Part shown: positions 17,021 through 27,167 of the stretch, piece after piece
Numbering within the stretch: the first letter of the stretch is position 1
How the letters are laid out: each line of letters opens with the position of its first letter
NCBI RefSeq assembly: GCF_900115685.1
Contig: NZ_FOXJ01000001.1
Location: 591,796-655,795 of the forward strand
DNA: 64,000 nucleotides
Source of the DNA: Variovorax sp. 770b2
GTDB lineage: Bacteria > Pseudomonadota > Gammaproteobacteria > Burkholderiales > Burkholderiaceae_C
Direction: 5' to 3'
The notes under the pieces: model-generated
What the model was told of the DNA's origin: nothing
Seen by the model: the letters and a program-made list of their open reading frames with translations, nothing else
Databases searched by the model: none
Made by a program: the position numbers and the translations under genes

Positions 17021-18166
17021 TCAGCGGCGGACCTTGCCGTCTTCCGTGAGCATCGAGAGCTCCACGTAGTTCGACGCCTTGTGGTCGCGCGCGCTGAAGT
17101 CGACGTGGAAGCCGCCGAAGTCGGTGTTCTGCATCGACTCGAGCCCGGTGATCAGCGAATCGCGTGTGGCCGGCTTGCCGGCGCGCTTCAGGCCTTCGGC
17201 AAACACCTTGGCCGCCACGTAGCCTTCCATGCTCGAGTAGTTGGGCTTGGCGTCGCCGCCGGCCTTGCGCACGGCCTCCACGTACTCGCGCGAGATCGCG
17301 GTGCTCGTGGAGAACGGGGAGGGCATGACCTGGCTGATCACCACGCCGCGGGCTTCCTTGCCGAGTTCGTCGGCCAGCGCCTGCGTGCCTACGAAGGACA
17401 CGTTGAAGAAGGTGCCGCCGTAGCCGGCCTTGCGCGCTTCGCGGATGAATGCTGCGCACGCCTTGTAGGCGCCCACCTGGATCACGGCCGCGGGCTGGGC
17501 GGCCATGATGTCCTTCACCGCCTTGCCCACGTTGACCGAGTTGCGCTCGACGGTGCCGATGGCGACCGGCGCAAGGCCGATGGGCTTGAGCGCGTTGAGG
17601 ACACCCGAGAGTCCGGCCTGCCCGTACGCGTCGTTCTGGTGGAACACGGCGATCTTCTGGATGCCGAGCGAGGTCAGTTGCTTCACGATCAGTGCGGTCT
17701 CGTCGTCGTAGGAGGCGCGGACGTGGAACACGGTCTTGCGGAACGGATCGCGCAATGCTTCCGCGCCGGTGAACGGGCCGAAGAAGGGAATCTTCGCGGC
17801 ATCGACCAGCGGCATCGCCGCCATGCAGGTGGGCGTGCCGACATAGCCGAAGAGGGCGAAGACATCGTCCTTGATGAGCTTGTCGGTGTTGGCCTTGCAG
17901 CGCTCGGGCTCGTAGCCGTCGTCCAGCGTGCGCAACTCGATGGTGCGGCCGTTGACGCCGCCGGTGGCATTGAGCGCGTCGAAGTAGATGCGCGCGCCCT
18001 GGTTCATCTGCAGGCCCAGTTGCTCCGCGGGGCCGCTGAATGCGGCGGATTGTCCGAGCACGATGCGTGCGGGTTGGGCAAGGGCGGGAAGTGCGATCGC
18101 GGCGCCGGCGGCGGCAAGGCACTTGATCGCGTCTCTGCGGCGAAGGGAGGTTTTCAGGGAGGACAT
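17021..18166 (-). CDS. ABC-transporter substrate-binding protein, LivJ-like (type I periplasmic fold)
   Basis: A 381-residue receptor of the branched-chain amino acid/amide family. The signal sequence contains SLRRRDAIKCLAAAGAAIALP, with a twin-arginine flavour. Typical motifs are VLGQSAAFSGPAEQLG at the mature N-terminus and GYVGTPTCMAAMPLVD, FFGPFTGAEALRDPF in the middle. The ATG at 18166 is chosen because the signal peptide begins there; upstream residues do not resemble protein. No permease or ATPase gene is adjacent, so it is an orphan receptor. It converges on the IclR gene with an 18-base gap. Ligand unknown. Confidence 0.9.
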   Translation of the reverse strand: MSSLKTSLRRRDAIKCLAAAGAAIALPALAQPARIVLGQSAAFSGPAEQLGLQMNQGARIYFDALNATGGVNGRTIELRTLDDGYEPERCKANTDKLIKDDVFALFGYVGTPTCMAAMPLVDAAKIPFFGPFTGAEALRDPFRKTVFHVRASYDDETALIVKQLTSLGIQKIAVFHQNDAYGQAGLSGVLNALKPIGLAPVAIGTVERNSVNVGKAVKDIMAAQPAAVIQVGAYKACAAFIREARKAGYGGTFFNVSFVGTQALADELGKEARGVVISQVMPSPFSTSTAISREYVEAVRKAGGDAKPNYSSMEGYVAAKVFAEGLKRAGKPATRDSLITGLESMQNTDFGGFHVDFSARDHKASNYVELSMLTEDGKVRR

Positions 18167-18284
18167 TGGACGGGTCTCGAGCAGTCGAAAGCCTCTGCAG
18201 AACCTGACAGGACCCCCGCTGCTCATGTAAGAAGGTGATGCGCAGTGTAACCGTGGGTTCGGGTAAACCCTTGGTTCCGTCGGG

Positions 18285-19175
18285 CTATCGCACCCCGAAC
18301 AGGCCTGCCGCATTCCCCCACGCCACGCGCTGCGCCACGGCCGGCGGCAGGTCGCCGAGCCAGCCGCGGTAGCCCTGCATGATCTCGTCGTAGGAGCTCC
18401 AGCGCTGGTTGATCCAGGTGTCCGAACCCACGAGAAAGCGGTCGGGAAACGCCAGGATCAGCTCGCGCCATGGCGCGCACAGCTTGCCGCCCTCGCAGGT
18501 GAGCCCGGGGCGGTACGACAGCTCGCCCATCAGCTTCGGATAGCGCTCCAGCATCTGACGCACCCGCGCGATGGGCGCGCCGCCGATGCCCGTGTGCGCC
18601 CAGACGAGCCGCAGCTCGCGGCCCTGGGTGGGCGAGTGCGCCATCAGCAGGTCGACCGCCTCGTCGTCCACGTGCGCGAGCACGGCGAGCTGCCGTTGCT
18701 CGGCCAGCACCATCAGCTTCCTGGCCACCGGGCCGTTGGCATTGGCGCTCTCGTACAGGTGGAATTCGCCGATGCCGCGGTACGGGCCGCTCGCGGTGCC
18801 GCGCGTGAGCTCGGCCTGCACCATCTCGTAGATGGTGTCGTCGCGGAACCAGTTGGTGTAGTCGGCGCGGTTGCGGTACAGGCGCACGAAGGGCACGACG
18901 GTGACGCCGGCATCGCGCGTCTCGCGCAGGGCCGCGAGCGTGCGCGTGCCTTCGTTGGGCCGCGAGTTGCCGACGATGGCGCGCACGCCGTTGCGCTGCA
19001 TGCGCGCGAGTGCATCGGCCGGCGGAAACGGACCGCTGCTGCCGTTCCATGCCTCCTCGTTGTAGTGCAGGTGGGCGTCGAAGATCGGGCCGGTGTAGTC
19101 GGCCGCCTGGGCCGAGAGGGCGAAGGCTGCGCCGCAGGCCAGCAACGCCGCGCGGAAGAGAAAGGAGGAAGCCAT
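18285..19175 (-). CDS. exported amidohydrolase-2 family metal-dependent hydrolase
   Basis: A 296-residue TIM-barrel hydrolase with a Sec signal peptide ([19 protein letters not shown]). The metal-binding HxH is in IFDAHLHY just after the signal, a later histidine is in [10 protein letters not shown], and the catalytic Asp is probably in LVGSDTW. Export of this family is unusual, since most amidohydrolase-2 proteins are cytoplasmic. The start at 19175 has AAAGGAGGAA just before it. It is divergent from the M14 peptidase gene, with 79 bases between starts. Substrate not predictable. Confidence 0.85.
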   Translation of the reverse strand: MASSFLFRAALLACGAAFALSAQAADYTGPIFDAHLHYNEEAWNGSSGPFPPADALARMQRNGVRAIVGNSRPNEGTRTLAALRETRDAGVTVVPFVRLYRNRADYTNWFRDDTIYEMVQAELTRGTASGPYRGIGEFHLYESANANGPVARKLMVLAEQRQLAVLAHVDDEAVDLLMAHSPTQGRELRLVWAHTGIGGAPIARVRQMLERYPKLMGELSYRPGLTCEGGKLCAPWRELILAFPDRFLVGSDTWINQRWSSYDEIMQGYRGWLGDLPPAVAQRVAWGNAAGLFGVR

Positions 19176-19254
19176 GGATGTTCCTTGCGAGATGCCCGTG
19201 GAAGACACGCGATCGTCGATGCAGAATCGGTTTCGATCAACGGAGCCTTCCCCG

Positions 19255-20958
19255 ATGCCTGTCGAACAAGACCCCCCGTACCGCACGCCCTACGAAACCG
19301 GCAACCGCAACCAGACCACCACCTGGGCCGAGTGCATCGCCTTCTACGAGCGGCTCGCGAAGGACTTTCCCTCGGTGCTGCGGTGGCAGCAGATCGGCAC
19401 TTCGGACAACGGCATCCCGATGCACGCGGGCATCGTCACCGCCGAGGCGCAGTTCGACCGCGAGACCCTGCAGCGGCAAGGCCGCCCGGTCTTCTTCAAC
19501 AACAACGGCATCCACCCCGGCGAGCCCGAGGGCATCGACGTGTGCATGGCGCTGGTGCGCGATTTCTGCACCGAGCCCGCAAGGCTCGCCGCGCTGGGCG
19601 ACACGGTCTTCCTGTTCATCCCGGTCTACAACGTCGACGGTTGTCTCGACCGGCAAAGCACCTCCCGCGCGAACCAGCTGGGGCCGCAGGCGTTCGGCTT
19701 TCGCGGCAACGCGCGGCACCTGGACCTGAACCGCGACTTCATCAAGTGCGACAGCCTCGCCGCGCAGGTGTTCAACCGCTTCTTCACCGCGTGGGACCCG
19801 GACGTGATGGTCGACACCCACACCTCCAACGGCGCCGATTACGCCTACACGATGACGCTGATCCCGACCCAGCCCGACAAGCTCGGCGGTGGCCTCGGCC
19901 AGTTCCTGCGCAGCCGCATGCTGCCGGCGATCTACGGCGACATGGACGCGCGCGGATGGCCCACCTGCCCCTACGTGAACTGCGTGGCCGAGACACCCGA
20001 CGACGGCATCGCCGACTTCCTCGACATGCCGCGCTTTTCCACCGGCTACGCGGCGTTGCACCACACCATCGGCTTCATGCCCGAGACGCACATGCTCAAG
20101 CCCTACGCCGACCGCGTCGCGGCGATGCGGACGCTGGTCGAGGTGGTGCTGGACTTCACCATCGCGCATGCGGCGCAGATTCAAGAACTTCGTCGCGAGG
20201 CCAAGGCGGCCGCGGCGAAGCAGGCGCAATGGCCGCTGACGTGGCGTTCCGACCAGAACCGGCCGAACAGCTTCCGCTTCAAGGGGTACGAGGCGGTCTA
20301 CACGCCGAGCAGCCTGGGCAACTACCAGCGGCTGGCCTACGACCGCAGCCAGCCTTGGGAAAAAGACATTCCGTACTTCGATCGCTTCGTGGAAGACGCG
20401 GCCATCGCCGCACCCAAGGCCTATCTCGTCCCGCAGGCCTGGCGCGAAGTGATCGAGCGTCTGGAATGGAACGGCGTGGCGATGCGAAGGCTGGAGGAAG
20501 ACCAGGTCTTTCGTGACGCGCGGGTGTACCGCATCGAACGCGTGGCCTCGCGCCCCGGCCCCTACGAAGGGCACATGTTCCACGACGAGGTGACGCTCGT
20601 TGCGAACGCCGAGACCGTTCATGCGCGCGCCGGCGACGTGTGGATTTCCCTGGCCCAGCCGAAGGCCCGCTACATCGTCGAGACGCTCGAACCCGAGGCC
20701 CACGACAGCTTCTTGCGCTGGGGTTTCTTCGACAGCGTGCTCGAAAAGAAGGAGGCGTTTTCAGCGTACGTGTTCGAAGACACGGCGCGCCGGATGCTGG
20801 AAGAAGAGCCGGCGCTGAAAGCCGGCTTCGACGCATGGAAGAAAAGCAACCCCAACAAGCTCTCCGATCCGCGCGGAGTCCTCGGCTACATCTTTGCGCA
20901 CGGCCAGCGCCATGCGGAACCCGGGTGGCGGCGCTACCCGGTGGCGGGCTTGAGCTAG
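19255..20958 (+). CDS. M14-family zinc carboxypeptidase-like protein
   Basis: A 567-residue cytoplasmic protein (no signal peptide). The first half is an M14 peptidase domain: zinc ligands in the HxxE motif of GIHPGEPEG near residue 82 and the third histidine in [10 protein letters not shown]. The second half, about 250 residues, has no motif I recognise. CGGAG seven bases before the ATG at 19255 supports this start. Substrates could be peptides or peptidoglycan-like amides. It converges with the DUF333 lipoprotein, leaving an 11-base gap. Confidence 0.85.
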   Translation: MPVEQDPPYRTPYETGNRNQTTTWAECIAFYERLAKDFPSVLRWQQIGTSDNGIPMHAGIVTAEAQFDRETLQRQGRPVFFNNNGIHPGEPEGIDVCMALVRDFCTEPARLAALGDTVFLFIPVYNVDGCLDRQSTSRANQLGPQAFGFRGNARHLDLNRDFIKCDSLAAQVFNRFFTAWDPDVMVDTHTSNGADYAYTMTLIPTQPDKLGGGLGQFLRSRMLPAIYGDMDARGWPTCPYVNCVAETPDDGIADFLDMPRFSTGYAALHHTIGFMPETHMLKPYADRVAAMRTLVEVVLDFTIAHAAQIQELRREAKAAAAKQAQWPLTWRSDQNRPNSFRFKGYEAVYTPSSLGNYQRLAYDRSQPWEKDIPYFDRFVEDAAIAAPKAYLVPQAWREVIERLEWNGVAMRRLEEDQVFRDARVYRIERVASRPGPYEGHMFHDEVTLVANAETVHARAGDVWISLAQPKARYIVETLEPEAHDSFLRWGFFDSVLEKKEAFSAYVFEDTARRMLEEEPALKAGFDAWKKSNPNKLSDPRGVLGYIFAHGQRHAEPGWRRYPVAGLS

Positions 20959-20969
20959 CGAAGCGTGGC

Positions 20970-21218
20970 TTACTTCGCGGGGTGATCCCGCCGGTACAGC
21001 GCCCACTCCTCGATCTCTTTGCCATCGGGCAACTGGCAGATGCCGTACTGCCCCTTGTCGTTGGACTTCATGAGGGTCTTGCCGCCCAGCTTCTGGCAGT
21101 AGACCGATGCCGGGTTCGCCATGCCGACCCGTGGCGGCTGCGGTTCCGGATCGGGCCTGGTCTGGGCGCAGGCCGTGAAGACGAGCGCACAGAGCGGGAG
21201 CAGCAGGTACTTGGTCAT
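20970..21218 (-). CDS. DUF333-family small lipoprotein
   Basis: An 82-residue protein with a lipoprotein-type signal (LPLCALVFTAC, Cys 17) and a C-terminal DUF333 domain: NPASVYCQKLGGKT, GQYGICQLPDGKEIEEW. The family (putative hemolysin/YoaF-like) has no established function; members are outer-membrane lipoproteins. Its ATG overlaps the stop of the alpha/beta hydrolase gene (ATGA), so both are expected on one transcript and at the cell envelope. Confidence 0.85.
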   Translation of the reverse strand: MTKYLLLPLCALVFTACAQTRPDPEPQPPRVGMANPASVYCQKLGGKTLMKSNDKGQYGICQLPDGKEIEEWALYRRDHPAK

Positions 21219-22921
21219 CGGGGCAGTGTAGATGTCGTGGCCTTCGGCCGGGACGACGGCTCCCACGAATCCGGCGTGGTCGCCACCAGCCCCTTGAAGT
21301 TCTTCCACGACCGTGCGCCCGGCACGGTGCGCCCGCCGATCACCGCCACCTTCGCATACGCCACCATGCGCTCGCGCAGGTAGCGCCGGTCCGATTCGTG
21401 CCAGGTCTCGATCGAGTGCGGCCCGCGCGCCAGCACGATCTCCTTCACGCCGCGGATGCGGTTGTAGGCCGCGACGGTGCCCTCCAGCGTTTCGGCGCGG
21501 TCCCACAGGCCCTTGCCGAAGAAGGCCGAGGGCCACCGGTCCATGCCCGCGAGCGGGGCCGAGTTCGGATAGAAAAGGATGTGGTGGTCCGCCGCCATGC
21601 CGCCCAGGAACAGGTTGCGGTCCGCCAGATCGGGCGCGTCGCCCACGTAGCCCGCACCGCTCGCGAACGACGACAGCAAGATCGCGCCGCGGATGTTCTT
21701 CAGGCCCCGCGGCTTGGCGCAGCTGACTTCCGGCAGGTCGAAGCTGCAGGAGGCGACGTAGTTGGTGGTCATCGCCCAGGCGGTGGACATCGAGCCGCGC
21801 GAGTAGCCGCCCAGCACGAGCGGAATCTCGTTGGCCTTCATGCCCGCCAGCAGGCGGCCGCGCGCGGCGGTGCCTGCCAGCACTTCGCCCGAGGGCGTGA
21901 GCATGCGCAGGCCACGGCCGTCTTCCAGCTGGCCGAGCGTGCGGAACACATCCTCGCCTTGCTCCAGCGTGTTGGTGTCGCTGAAGCCGCCCGAGATGCC
22001 TTCGCCGCGCCGGTCGTAGGCCAGCACGTCGAAGCCCGCCTGGTTCAGCGCGTGGAGGTTTTCGCGCCACCAGCGCTGGCCCATGGTCTCGGTGGTCGCG
22101 TTGGGGAACTGCACGGGCGTGGTCTTGCCCGTCTTCTCGTCGGTGCGGTACGACACCTCCTCCGGATGCTGGATCGCCGTGAGCTGCCCCCCGCCGCCGG
22201 GCGCCATGATCGCGAGCGCGCGCACCTTGCGGCCCTTGCCGTCGTCCACGCCGGCGCCTTCGATGTACCAGCCGCGCAGCTTGATGTCGGCGGTCTTCTT
22301 CAGGTCGATGCGCTCGAAGGCATCGGGCGGCACGGTGAACTCGACCGTGTAGGTGCGGCCCTCCGCTTCGGCGATGCCTTCCCGGTAGGGCGCTTTCGCG
22401 AAGAAGGCGGGCCGGCGGATCTGCTTCAGGTCGACCTGCCCGTCGGGATCGATCTTTCCCGACGGATCGACCGTGCCGGTGGAGCGCGTGGCGCGCTCCT
22501 TGTTCGGCGGCAGCCAGCGCTGCATCTGCGCGTCGATGCGCTTGAAGCAGGCCGCATCTTCCTTGCAGGCGCGCCAGCGGGCCTTGAGCTTGTCGTCGGT
22601 GAATTCGCTGATGTGATAGTCGCCGCCCGCGTAGCTGGCAGGCGTGGGGTTGGCCGTGAGCAGCAGCGGCACGCAGACGGTGCTGCCCACGCCCTCCTTG
22701 CCCTGGCGCAGCAGATAGCCGGGCAGCATCGCGTTGCGGTCGGTGCCGACCCAGGCGGTGCAGTCGGTGGGCGGGGGCGTGCTGTTGTCCGCCTGGCGCT
22801 TGGCCTCGGTGGTGCCCGAGCAGGCCGAGAGCGCGAGCAGTGCACAAAGGCAGATCGTGCCGATCGCGCCGATCGCGCAGGGACTTCGTTCGGGGCGGGG
22901 CGACAGATCGTTGAGGGTCAT
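21215..22921 (-). CDS. large alpha/beta-hydrolase lipoprotein
   Basis: About 568 residues with a lipoprotein signal (ICLCALLALSACSG). The nucleophile elbow is GGYSRGS, and a candidate catalytic histidine is in RGPHSIETWH near the C-terminus. A stretch with FDVLAYDRRGEGISGG is typical of the fold. The first ~200 residues form an extra N-terminal domain. Start is ambiguous: ATG 22921 gives the shorter n-region; ATG 22954 adds 11 residues. Neither has a good ribosome binding site. It overlaps the DUF333 gene. Specific substrate unknown; esterase or peptidase activity is possible. Confidence 0.8.
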   Translation of the reverse strand: MTLNDLSPRPERSPCAIGAIGTICLCALLALSACSGTTEAKRQADNSTPPPTDCTAWVGTDRNAMLPGYLLRQGKEGVGSTVCVPLLLTANPTPASYAGGDYHISEFTDDKLKARWRACKEDAACFKRIDAQMQRWLPPNKERATRSTGTVDPSGKIDPDGQVDLKQIRRPAFFAKAPYREGIAEAEGRTYTVEFTVPPDAFERIDLKKTADIKLRGWYIEGAGVDDGKGRKVRALAIMAPGGGGQLTAIQHPEEVSYRTDEKTGKTTPVQFPNATTETMGQRWWRENLHALNQAGFDVLAYDRRGEGISGGFSDTNTLEQGEDVFRTLGQLEDGRGLRMLTPSGEVLAGTAARGRLLAGMKANEIPLVLGGYSRGSMSTAWAMTTNYVASCSFDLPEVSCAKPRGLKNIRGAILLSSFASGAGYVGDAPDLADRNLFLGGMAADHHILFYPNSAPLAGMDRWPSAFFGKGLWDRAETLEGTVAAYNRIRGVKEIVLARGPHSIETWHESDRRYLRERMVAYAKVAVIGGRTVPGARSWKNFKGLVATTPDSWEPSSRPKATTSTLPR

Positions 22922-23016
22922 GCGGGCGAGGGCTCGTGCAGTGAGGCGTGCCATTGTGGGTGCTGTCCGTGACGGATGCGGCGGGGCCAATGGCGCTTTG
23001 TGATGCGGGAGGGCTC

Positions 23017-23892
23017 CTACCGGGGGAAGTGTCCGCGTGCGATGTCCAGCAGCGCATCGACCAGCGGCGCCCGCACGGTCGACCGTTGCCAGAGCACACC
23101 CACGGTCCTGGTGGGGCAGGGCGATGGAAGCGGCCATTTCTTCACCTCCCGGTTGAGCGCACCGACGACGGCCCAGTCGGGCAGCACCGACACGCCCAGC
23201 CCTTCGGCCACCAGCTTCGCGATGTACTCGATGCCGTCGAGCTCCACGCGCACGTGGGGGCGAATGCCGCGCTGGCGCAGGTAGTCGTCGGCCATCTTGC
23301 CGCCGACGACCTGGCGGTCGTAGCGGATGAACGGTTCGCGCGCGATCGTGGCCAGCGCATCCGCGACCTTCATGCGTGCGGGCGCCAGCAGCACCAGCGG
23401 CTCCTCGCGCAGGGTGTGCCAGTTGTTCGTCTTGGGCAGCTCGAACACGGGATGCACGAGGATGGCCGCATCGAGTTCGCCCGCCATCACGCGGCCATAG
23501 AGCGCCGTGCTCGTGCCCAGCTCGATGTAGATGCGGATGTGCGGATGCCGCCGCACCCAGTCTTTCAAGAGCAGCGGCACGATGCCCATGAGCCCCGTGG
23601 GAATCGCGCCGAGCCGCAGCGGCCCGGCGGGAAGCTCGGTGTCCGAGGCCTCGGACTGCAGGTCGCGCAGTTCACGCAGCACATTGCGCGCCCGCGCCAG
23701 GATGCGCGCGCCGGAGACCGTCGGCCGCACGGTGCGCCCCGAGCGCACGATCAGCTGGCTGCCGATGTCCGCCTCCAGCGCCCGCACGCGCTGTGCGATC
23801 GTGGCGGGTGTCATGTCCAGGTGGCGCGCGGCCTCGGCGATGGAGCCGAGTTCGACGACCGAGACGAAGCTTTGCAGGAAGCGTGAATCCAT
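23017..23892 (-). CDS. LysR-family transcriptional regulator
   Basis: A 291-residue regulator with the N-terminal LysR winged helix (SIAEAARHLDMTPATIAQRV) and a substrate-binding-like effector domain (GPLRLGAIPTG, GELDAAIL, GLGVSVLPDW). The ATG at 23892 opens the conserved N-terminus. It is divergent from the sugar-acid type operon that begins at 24031 and is its likely controller, as is usual for LysR proteins. Confidence 0.93.
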   Translation of the reverse strand: MDSRFLQSFVSVVELGSIAEAARHLDMTPATIAQRVRALEADIGSQLIVRSGRTVRPTVSGARILARARNVLRELRDLQSEASDTELPAGPLRLGAIPTGLMGIVPLLLKDWVRRHPHIRIYIELGTSTALYGRVMAGELDAAILVHPVFELPKTNNWHTLREEPLVLLAPARMKVADALATIAREPFIRYDRQVVGGKMADDYLRQRGIRPHVRVELDGIEYIAKLVAEGLGVSVLPDWAVVGALNREVKKWPLPSPCPTRTVGVLWQRSTVRAPLVDALLDIARGHFPR

Positions 23893-23967
23893 GGAGAAAG
23901 GCCCGAAGTAGAAGAAACAATTTACTGCTTCAGAAGATATGGAACAACCATTTTTCTTTGCTTTGAA

Positions 23968-23988
23968 GAATTCCAGAATTCGTTCCGA
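23968..23988. promoter_or_regulatory. possible LysR-type site in divergent promoter region
   Basis: Between the LysR gene and the dehydratase gene lies GAATTC-CA-GAATTC (23968-23981) followed by TTCCGA at 23983. The region is more A/T-rich than its surroundings. The 11-mer GAATTCCAGAA recurs in the other LysR divergent region at 60609-60619. Confidence 0.35.
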
Positions 23989-24030
23989 TCCGTGCCCAGC
24001 GCCGATCGCACAACCATCCTGGAGACCTCC

Positions 24031-25155
24031 TTGCCAAAGATTCAATCGATCCATTTCTGCGCCGCGGCCGTTCCGCTCGACCGCGTGACCTCGTTCTCCA
24101 ACCGCACCGTGAGCGTCCGCCACTACGGGCTCGTCAAGGTCCGCTCCGACGAGGGCGTCGAGGGCATCGGCTTTTGCTACGTGGGCAGCGCGGGCGGCGC
24201 GCTCTTCGCCGCCGCGGTCGAGCAGTTGCTCGCGCCGGTGCTGATCGGCAAGGATTCGTATGCCGTCGAAGGGCTGTGGTCCGCCATGTACCAGGAGTCG
24301 CTGCTGCAGGGCCGCTCGGGCACCGTGATGCGCGCCATCAGCGCGCTCGACACGGCGCTGTGGGACCTGAACGCGAGAACGCACGCGCTGCCGCTGCACA
24401 AGTACCTGGGCGCTGTCGAACTCGAGTCGGTGCCGGCCTATGCGAGCGGCGGCTACTACCTGGAGGGCAAGACGCCTGCGATGCTGGGCCAGGAAATGGC
24501 CAGCTACGTCGACAAGGGCTTCAAGGCCGTGAAGATGAAGACCGGGCGCCTCTCGCCCAAGGAGGAAGAAGAGCGCCTGAAGGCCGCGCGCGATGCCGTC
24601 GGCCCCGACGTCGAACTGATGATGGACTGCAACAACGGCTGGGTCGACACCACGCAGGCGATGCAGTACATCCGCCGCTTCGAGGCCTACGACCCGTACT
24701 TCATCGAAGAGCCCTTCGGTCCCGACGACATCGACAGTCACGCGAAGCTCGCCCGGCTCACCCGCATCCCGGTGGCGACCGCCGAGATCGGCTATGGCCG
24801 CTGGTACCACAAGGAGCTGCTGGACAAGGGCGCCGCATCCGTCCTGCAGACCGATGCGCTCGTGTGCGGCGGCATCACCGAGTGGCGGCGCATCGCCGCG
24901 ACGGCATCGAGCCACGGCGTGGTGATGTGCCCGCACTGGTTCCACGACGTGCACGCGCCGCTCGTGGCGGCCACGCCCAATGCGCGCTACGTGGAGTTCT
25001 TCTGGGACGACCAGGTGCTGAACTTCCGGCGCCTGGTCGATCGCCAGCTCGACCACAAGAACGGCCGCGTGGTGCTGCACCAGACGCCGGGCCTGGGTTT
25101 CGGCTTCGACGAGAAGGCGGTGCAGAAGTACGGCAAGTGGAGCTCGGTGCAATGA
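24031..25155 (+). CDS. enolase-superfamily acid-sugar dehydratase (mandelate racemase subgroup)
   Basis: About 374 residues. The capping domain is followed by a barrel with the expected residues: KAVKMKTG (KxK), metal ligands in LMMDCNN, FIEEPF and ATAEIG, and the His-Asp dyad suggested by TDALVCGG and PHWFHDVHAP. Members with this set usually dehydrate aldonic or aldaric acids to 2-keto-3-deoxy acids. TTG at 24031 is preferred, as GGAG lies six bases upstream; a GTG at 23992 has none. The next gene overlaps by four bases. Substrate not assignable by eye. Confidence 0.85.
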   Translation: MPKIQSIHFCAAAVPLDRVTSFSNRTVSVRHYGLVKVRSDEGVEGIGFCYVGSAGGALFAAAVEQLLAPVLIGKDSYAVEGLWSAMYQESLLQGRSGTVMRAISALDTALWDLNARTHALPLHKYLGAVELESVPAYASGGYYLEGKTPAMLGQEMASYVDKGFKAVKMKTGRLSPKEEEERLKAARDAVGPDVELMMDCNNGWVDTTQAMQYIRRFEAYDPYFIEEPFGPDDIDSHAKLARLTRIPVATAEIGYGRWYHKELLDKGAASVLQTDALVCGGITEWRRIAATASSHGVVMCPHWFHDVHAPLVAATPNARYVEFFWDDQVLNFRRLVDRQLDHKNGRVVLHQTPGLGFGFDEKAVQKYGKWSSVQ

Positions 25156-26081
25156 GCGCACCCAGGCTGCGCGGCGTGTTGTCGCCGGTGCTCACGCCGT
25201 TCGACGCGGACCTCTCCCCGTCGGTGCCGCGCTTCGTCGGGCACTGCCGGTGGCTGCTCGACCAGGGCGTGGGCCTGTCGGTCTTCGGCACGAACTCCGA
25301 GGCCAACTCGCTGACGGTCCAGGAGAAGCGGGGCCTGCTCGATGCGCTGCTGGAAGCGGGCGTCTCGCCCGATCGCCTGATGCCCGGCACCGGCACCTGC
25401 GCGCCCGGCGACACCATCGAACTCACGCGGCACGCCGTGGCGGCCGGTTGCGCCGGGGTGCTCATGCTGCCGCCGTTCTTCTACAAGGGCGTGTCCGACG
25501 AAGGCCTTTTTCGCAGCTTCGCGCGGGTGATCGATGCGGTGGCCGACGAGCGGCTGCGCATCTACCTGTATCACATCCCGCCGGTGTCGCAGGTCGGCCT
25601 CAGCCTTGCGTTGATCGAGCGGCTGCTGAAGGCGTATCCCCGCACGGTGGCCGGCATCAAGGACAGCTCGGGCGACTGGAACCACACCGCCGCCTTGCTG
25701 CGCGAGTTCCAGCCGCAGGGCTTCGACGTGTTCGCCGGCACCGAGACCGTGCTGCTGCCCACGCTGCGTGGCGGCGGCGCGGGCTGCATCACTGCGACCG
25801 GCAATGTGAACCCCGCAGCCATCGTCGACCTGTACGCGCACTGGACCGAGGCCGACGCGGACGACAGGCAGGCGGCCCTCGACGCAACGCGCGCAGCCTT
25901 CCAGAAGCTGCCGATGATCGCGGCGATGAAAGCCACCATCGCACGGCAGACCGGCGATGCCGGCTGGGCGAGGGTGCGTCCGCCGCTCGTGGAGATCGAG
26001 GCGGCGCAACGCGCGATGCTCGCGGCCGACCTGGACGCCTGCGGGTTCCGCATGCCGCATGCGTCGGCACTCGCCGCCTGA
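25152..26081 (+). CDS. dihydrodipicolinate synthase (DapA)-family lyase
   Basis: A 309-residue class I Schiff-base aldolase or dehydratase. Typical residues are GTNSEANSLT (substrate carboxylate loop), the tyrosine of YLYHIPP, and the Schiff-base lysine of VAGIKDSSGD. The operon has a dehydratase upstream and a solute receptor downstream, so a catabolic 2-keto-3-deoxy-acid aldolase or dehydratase is more likely than lysine biosynthesis. The ATG overlaps the preceding stop (ATGA). Confidence 0.88.
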   Translation: MSAPRLRGVLSPVLTPFDADLSPSVPRFVGHCRWLLDQGVGLSVFGTNSEANSLTVQEKRGLLDALLEAGVSPDRLMPGTGTCAPGDTIELTRHAVAAGCAGVLMLPPFFYKGVSDEGLFRSFARVIDAVADERLRIYLYHIPPVSQVGLSLALIERLLKAYPRTVAGIKDSSGDWNHTAALLREFQPQGFDVFAGTETVLLPTLRGGGAGCITATGNVNPAAIVDLYAHWTEADADDRQAALDATRAAFQKLPMIAAMKATIARQTGDAGWARVRPPLVEIEAAQRAMLAADLDACGFRMPHASALAA

Positions 26082-26109
26082 TCGAAAAAGAAAACTGGAG
26101 ACAAGACCA

Positions 26110-27087
26110 ATGAAACGAAGACTCTTCACAGGCGGCGCCGTGGCGGCCGCGCTGGCCCCCCTGGCGGTCGCGGGCGCGTTCGCCCAGACCCTGCCCAAGG
26201 GCGTGACGCGCATCGTCGTCGGCTTTCCGCCCGGCGGCGGCACCGATGTGCTTGCCAGACTGCTCGCGCAGAAGCTGGGCGTGATGTGGGGCGTGCCGGT
26301 GGTCGTCGAGAACAAGGCGGGCGCGGCCGGGATCATCGCGGCGGGCGATGTGGCCAAGTCGCAGCCCGATGGCGGTACCTTGTTGATGGCGCACATCAAC
26401 AGCCACGGCATCGCACCCGGGCTGCAGTCGCTGAGCTATTCGGCGGAACGCGATTTCACTCCGATCGCCTTGATCGGTGCCACACCGCAGATGCTCATCT
26501 GCGCGAGCAACCAGCCTGTAAGGACGCTCAAGGGGCTGGTCGAGCTGTGCCGCAGCCGGCCGGGAGAAATCATCTTCGGCTCGGCGGGCAACGGGTCGGC
26601 CCAGCACCTGGCGCTGGAGCTCTTCAAGGCGCGCGCGAACATCGATGTGCTGCACGTGCCGTACAAGGGCTCCGCGCCGCTGGTCACCGACATGCTGGGT
26701 GGCCATGTGCAGTACAGCTTCGAGGGCATGACCACGGCCACGCAGTACCTGGCCGGCGGAAAGATGACGGCCATTGCGCAGACGCGCGCCACGCGCTCGA
26801 AGAGCTTTCCCGCCGTGCCCACGCTGGCCGAGTCGGGCTTCGAGGGCTACGAGGCGAGCATCTGGTTCGGGCTGGTCGGGCCGGCCCGCATGGATCCGGC
26901 GCTTGTCAATCGCATGAACAAGGACGTGAACACGGTGCTTGCGATGCCGGACGTGATCGCGCGGCTTGACCAGTTCGGCGCGCAAGACGGCGGCGGCAGC
27001 CCGCAGCGCTTCGGCGACTTCATGCATGCCGAGCGCGAGAAATGGGCCCGCATCATCAAGACGGCGAACATCACCGTGGACAAATAA
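26110..27087 (+). CDS. Bug/TctC-family periplasmic solute receptor
   Basis: A 325-residue receptor with signal sequence KRRLFTGGAVAAALAPLAVAG and family motifs RIVVGFPPGGGTDVLAR, VVVENKAGAAGIIAAG and LHVPYKGSAPLVTDMLGG. It is the last gene of the LysR-controlled operon (28 bases after the DapA-like gene, GGAG upstream), so it should bring in the acid sugar that the two enzymes degrade. No TctAB genes are adjacent. Confidence 0.92.
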   Translation: MKRRLFTGGAVAAALAPLAVAGAFAQTLPKGVTRIVVGFPPGGGTDVLARLLAQKLGVMWGVPVVVENKAGAAGIIAAGDVAKSQPDGGTLLMAHINSHGIAPGLQSLSYSAERDFTPIALIGATPQMLICASNQPVRTLKGLVELCRSRPGEIIFGSAGNGSAQHLALELFKARANIDVLHVPYKGSAPLVTDMLGGHVQYSFEGMTTATQYLAGGKMTAIAQTRATRSKSFPAVPTLAESGFEGYEASIWFGLVGPARMDPALVNRMNKDVNTVLAMPDVIARLDQFGAQDGGGSPQRFGDFMHAEREKWARIIKTANITVDK

Positions 27088-27167
27088 ACAGGCCGCACGG
27101 AATTTATCGTCGCACTGGTATTAGTTCCTTTGGGCGACAGGGGCGAGCAACTACGCTCGACCCCTTC

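Noticed and set aside
18255..18270. Hairpin GGGTT-N6-AACCC after the amidohydrolase gene as a terminator
   Set aside because: Only five base pairs and no T tract.
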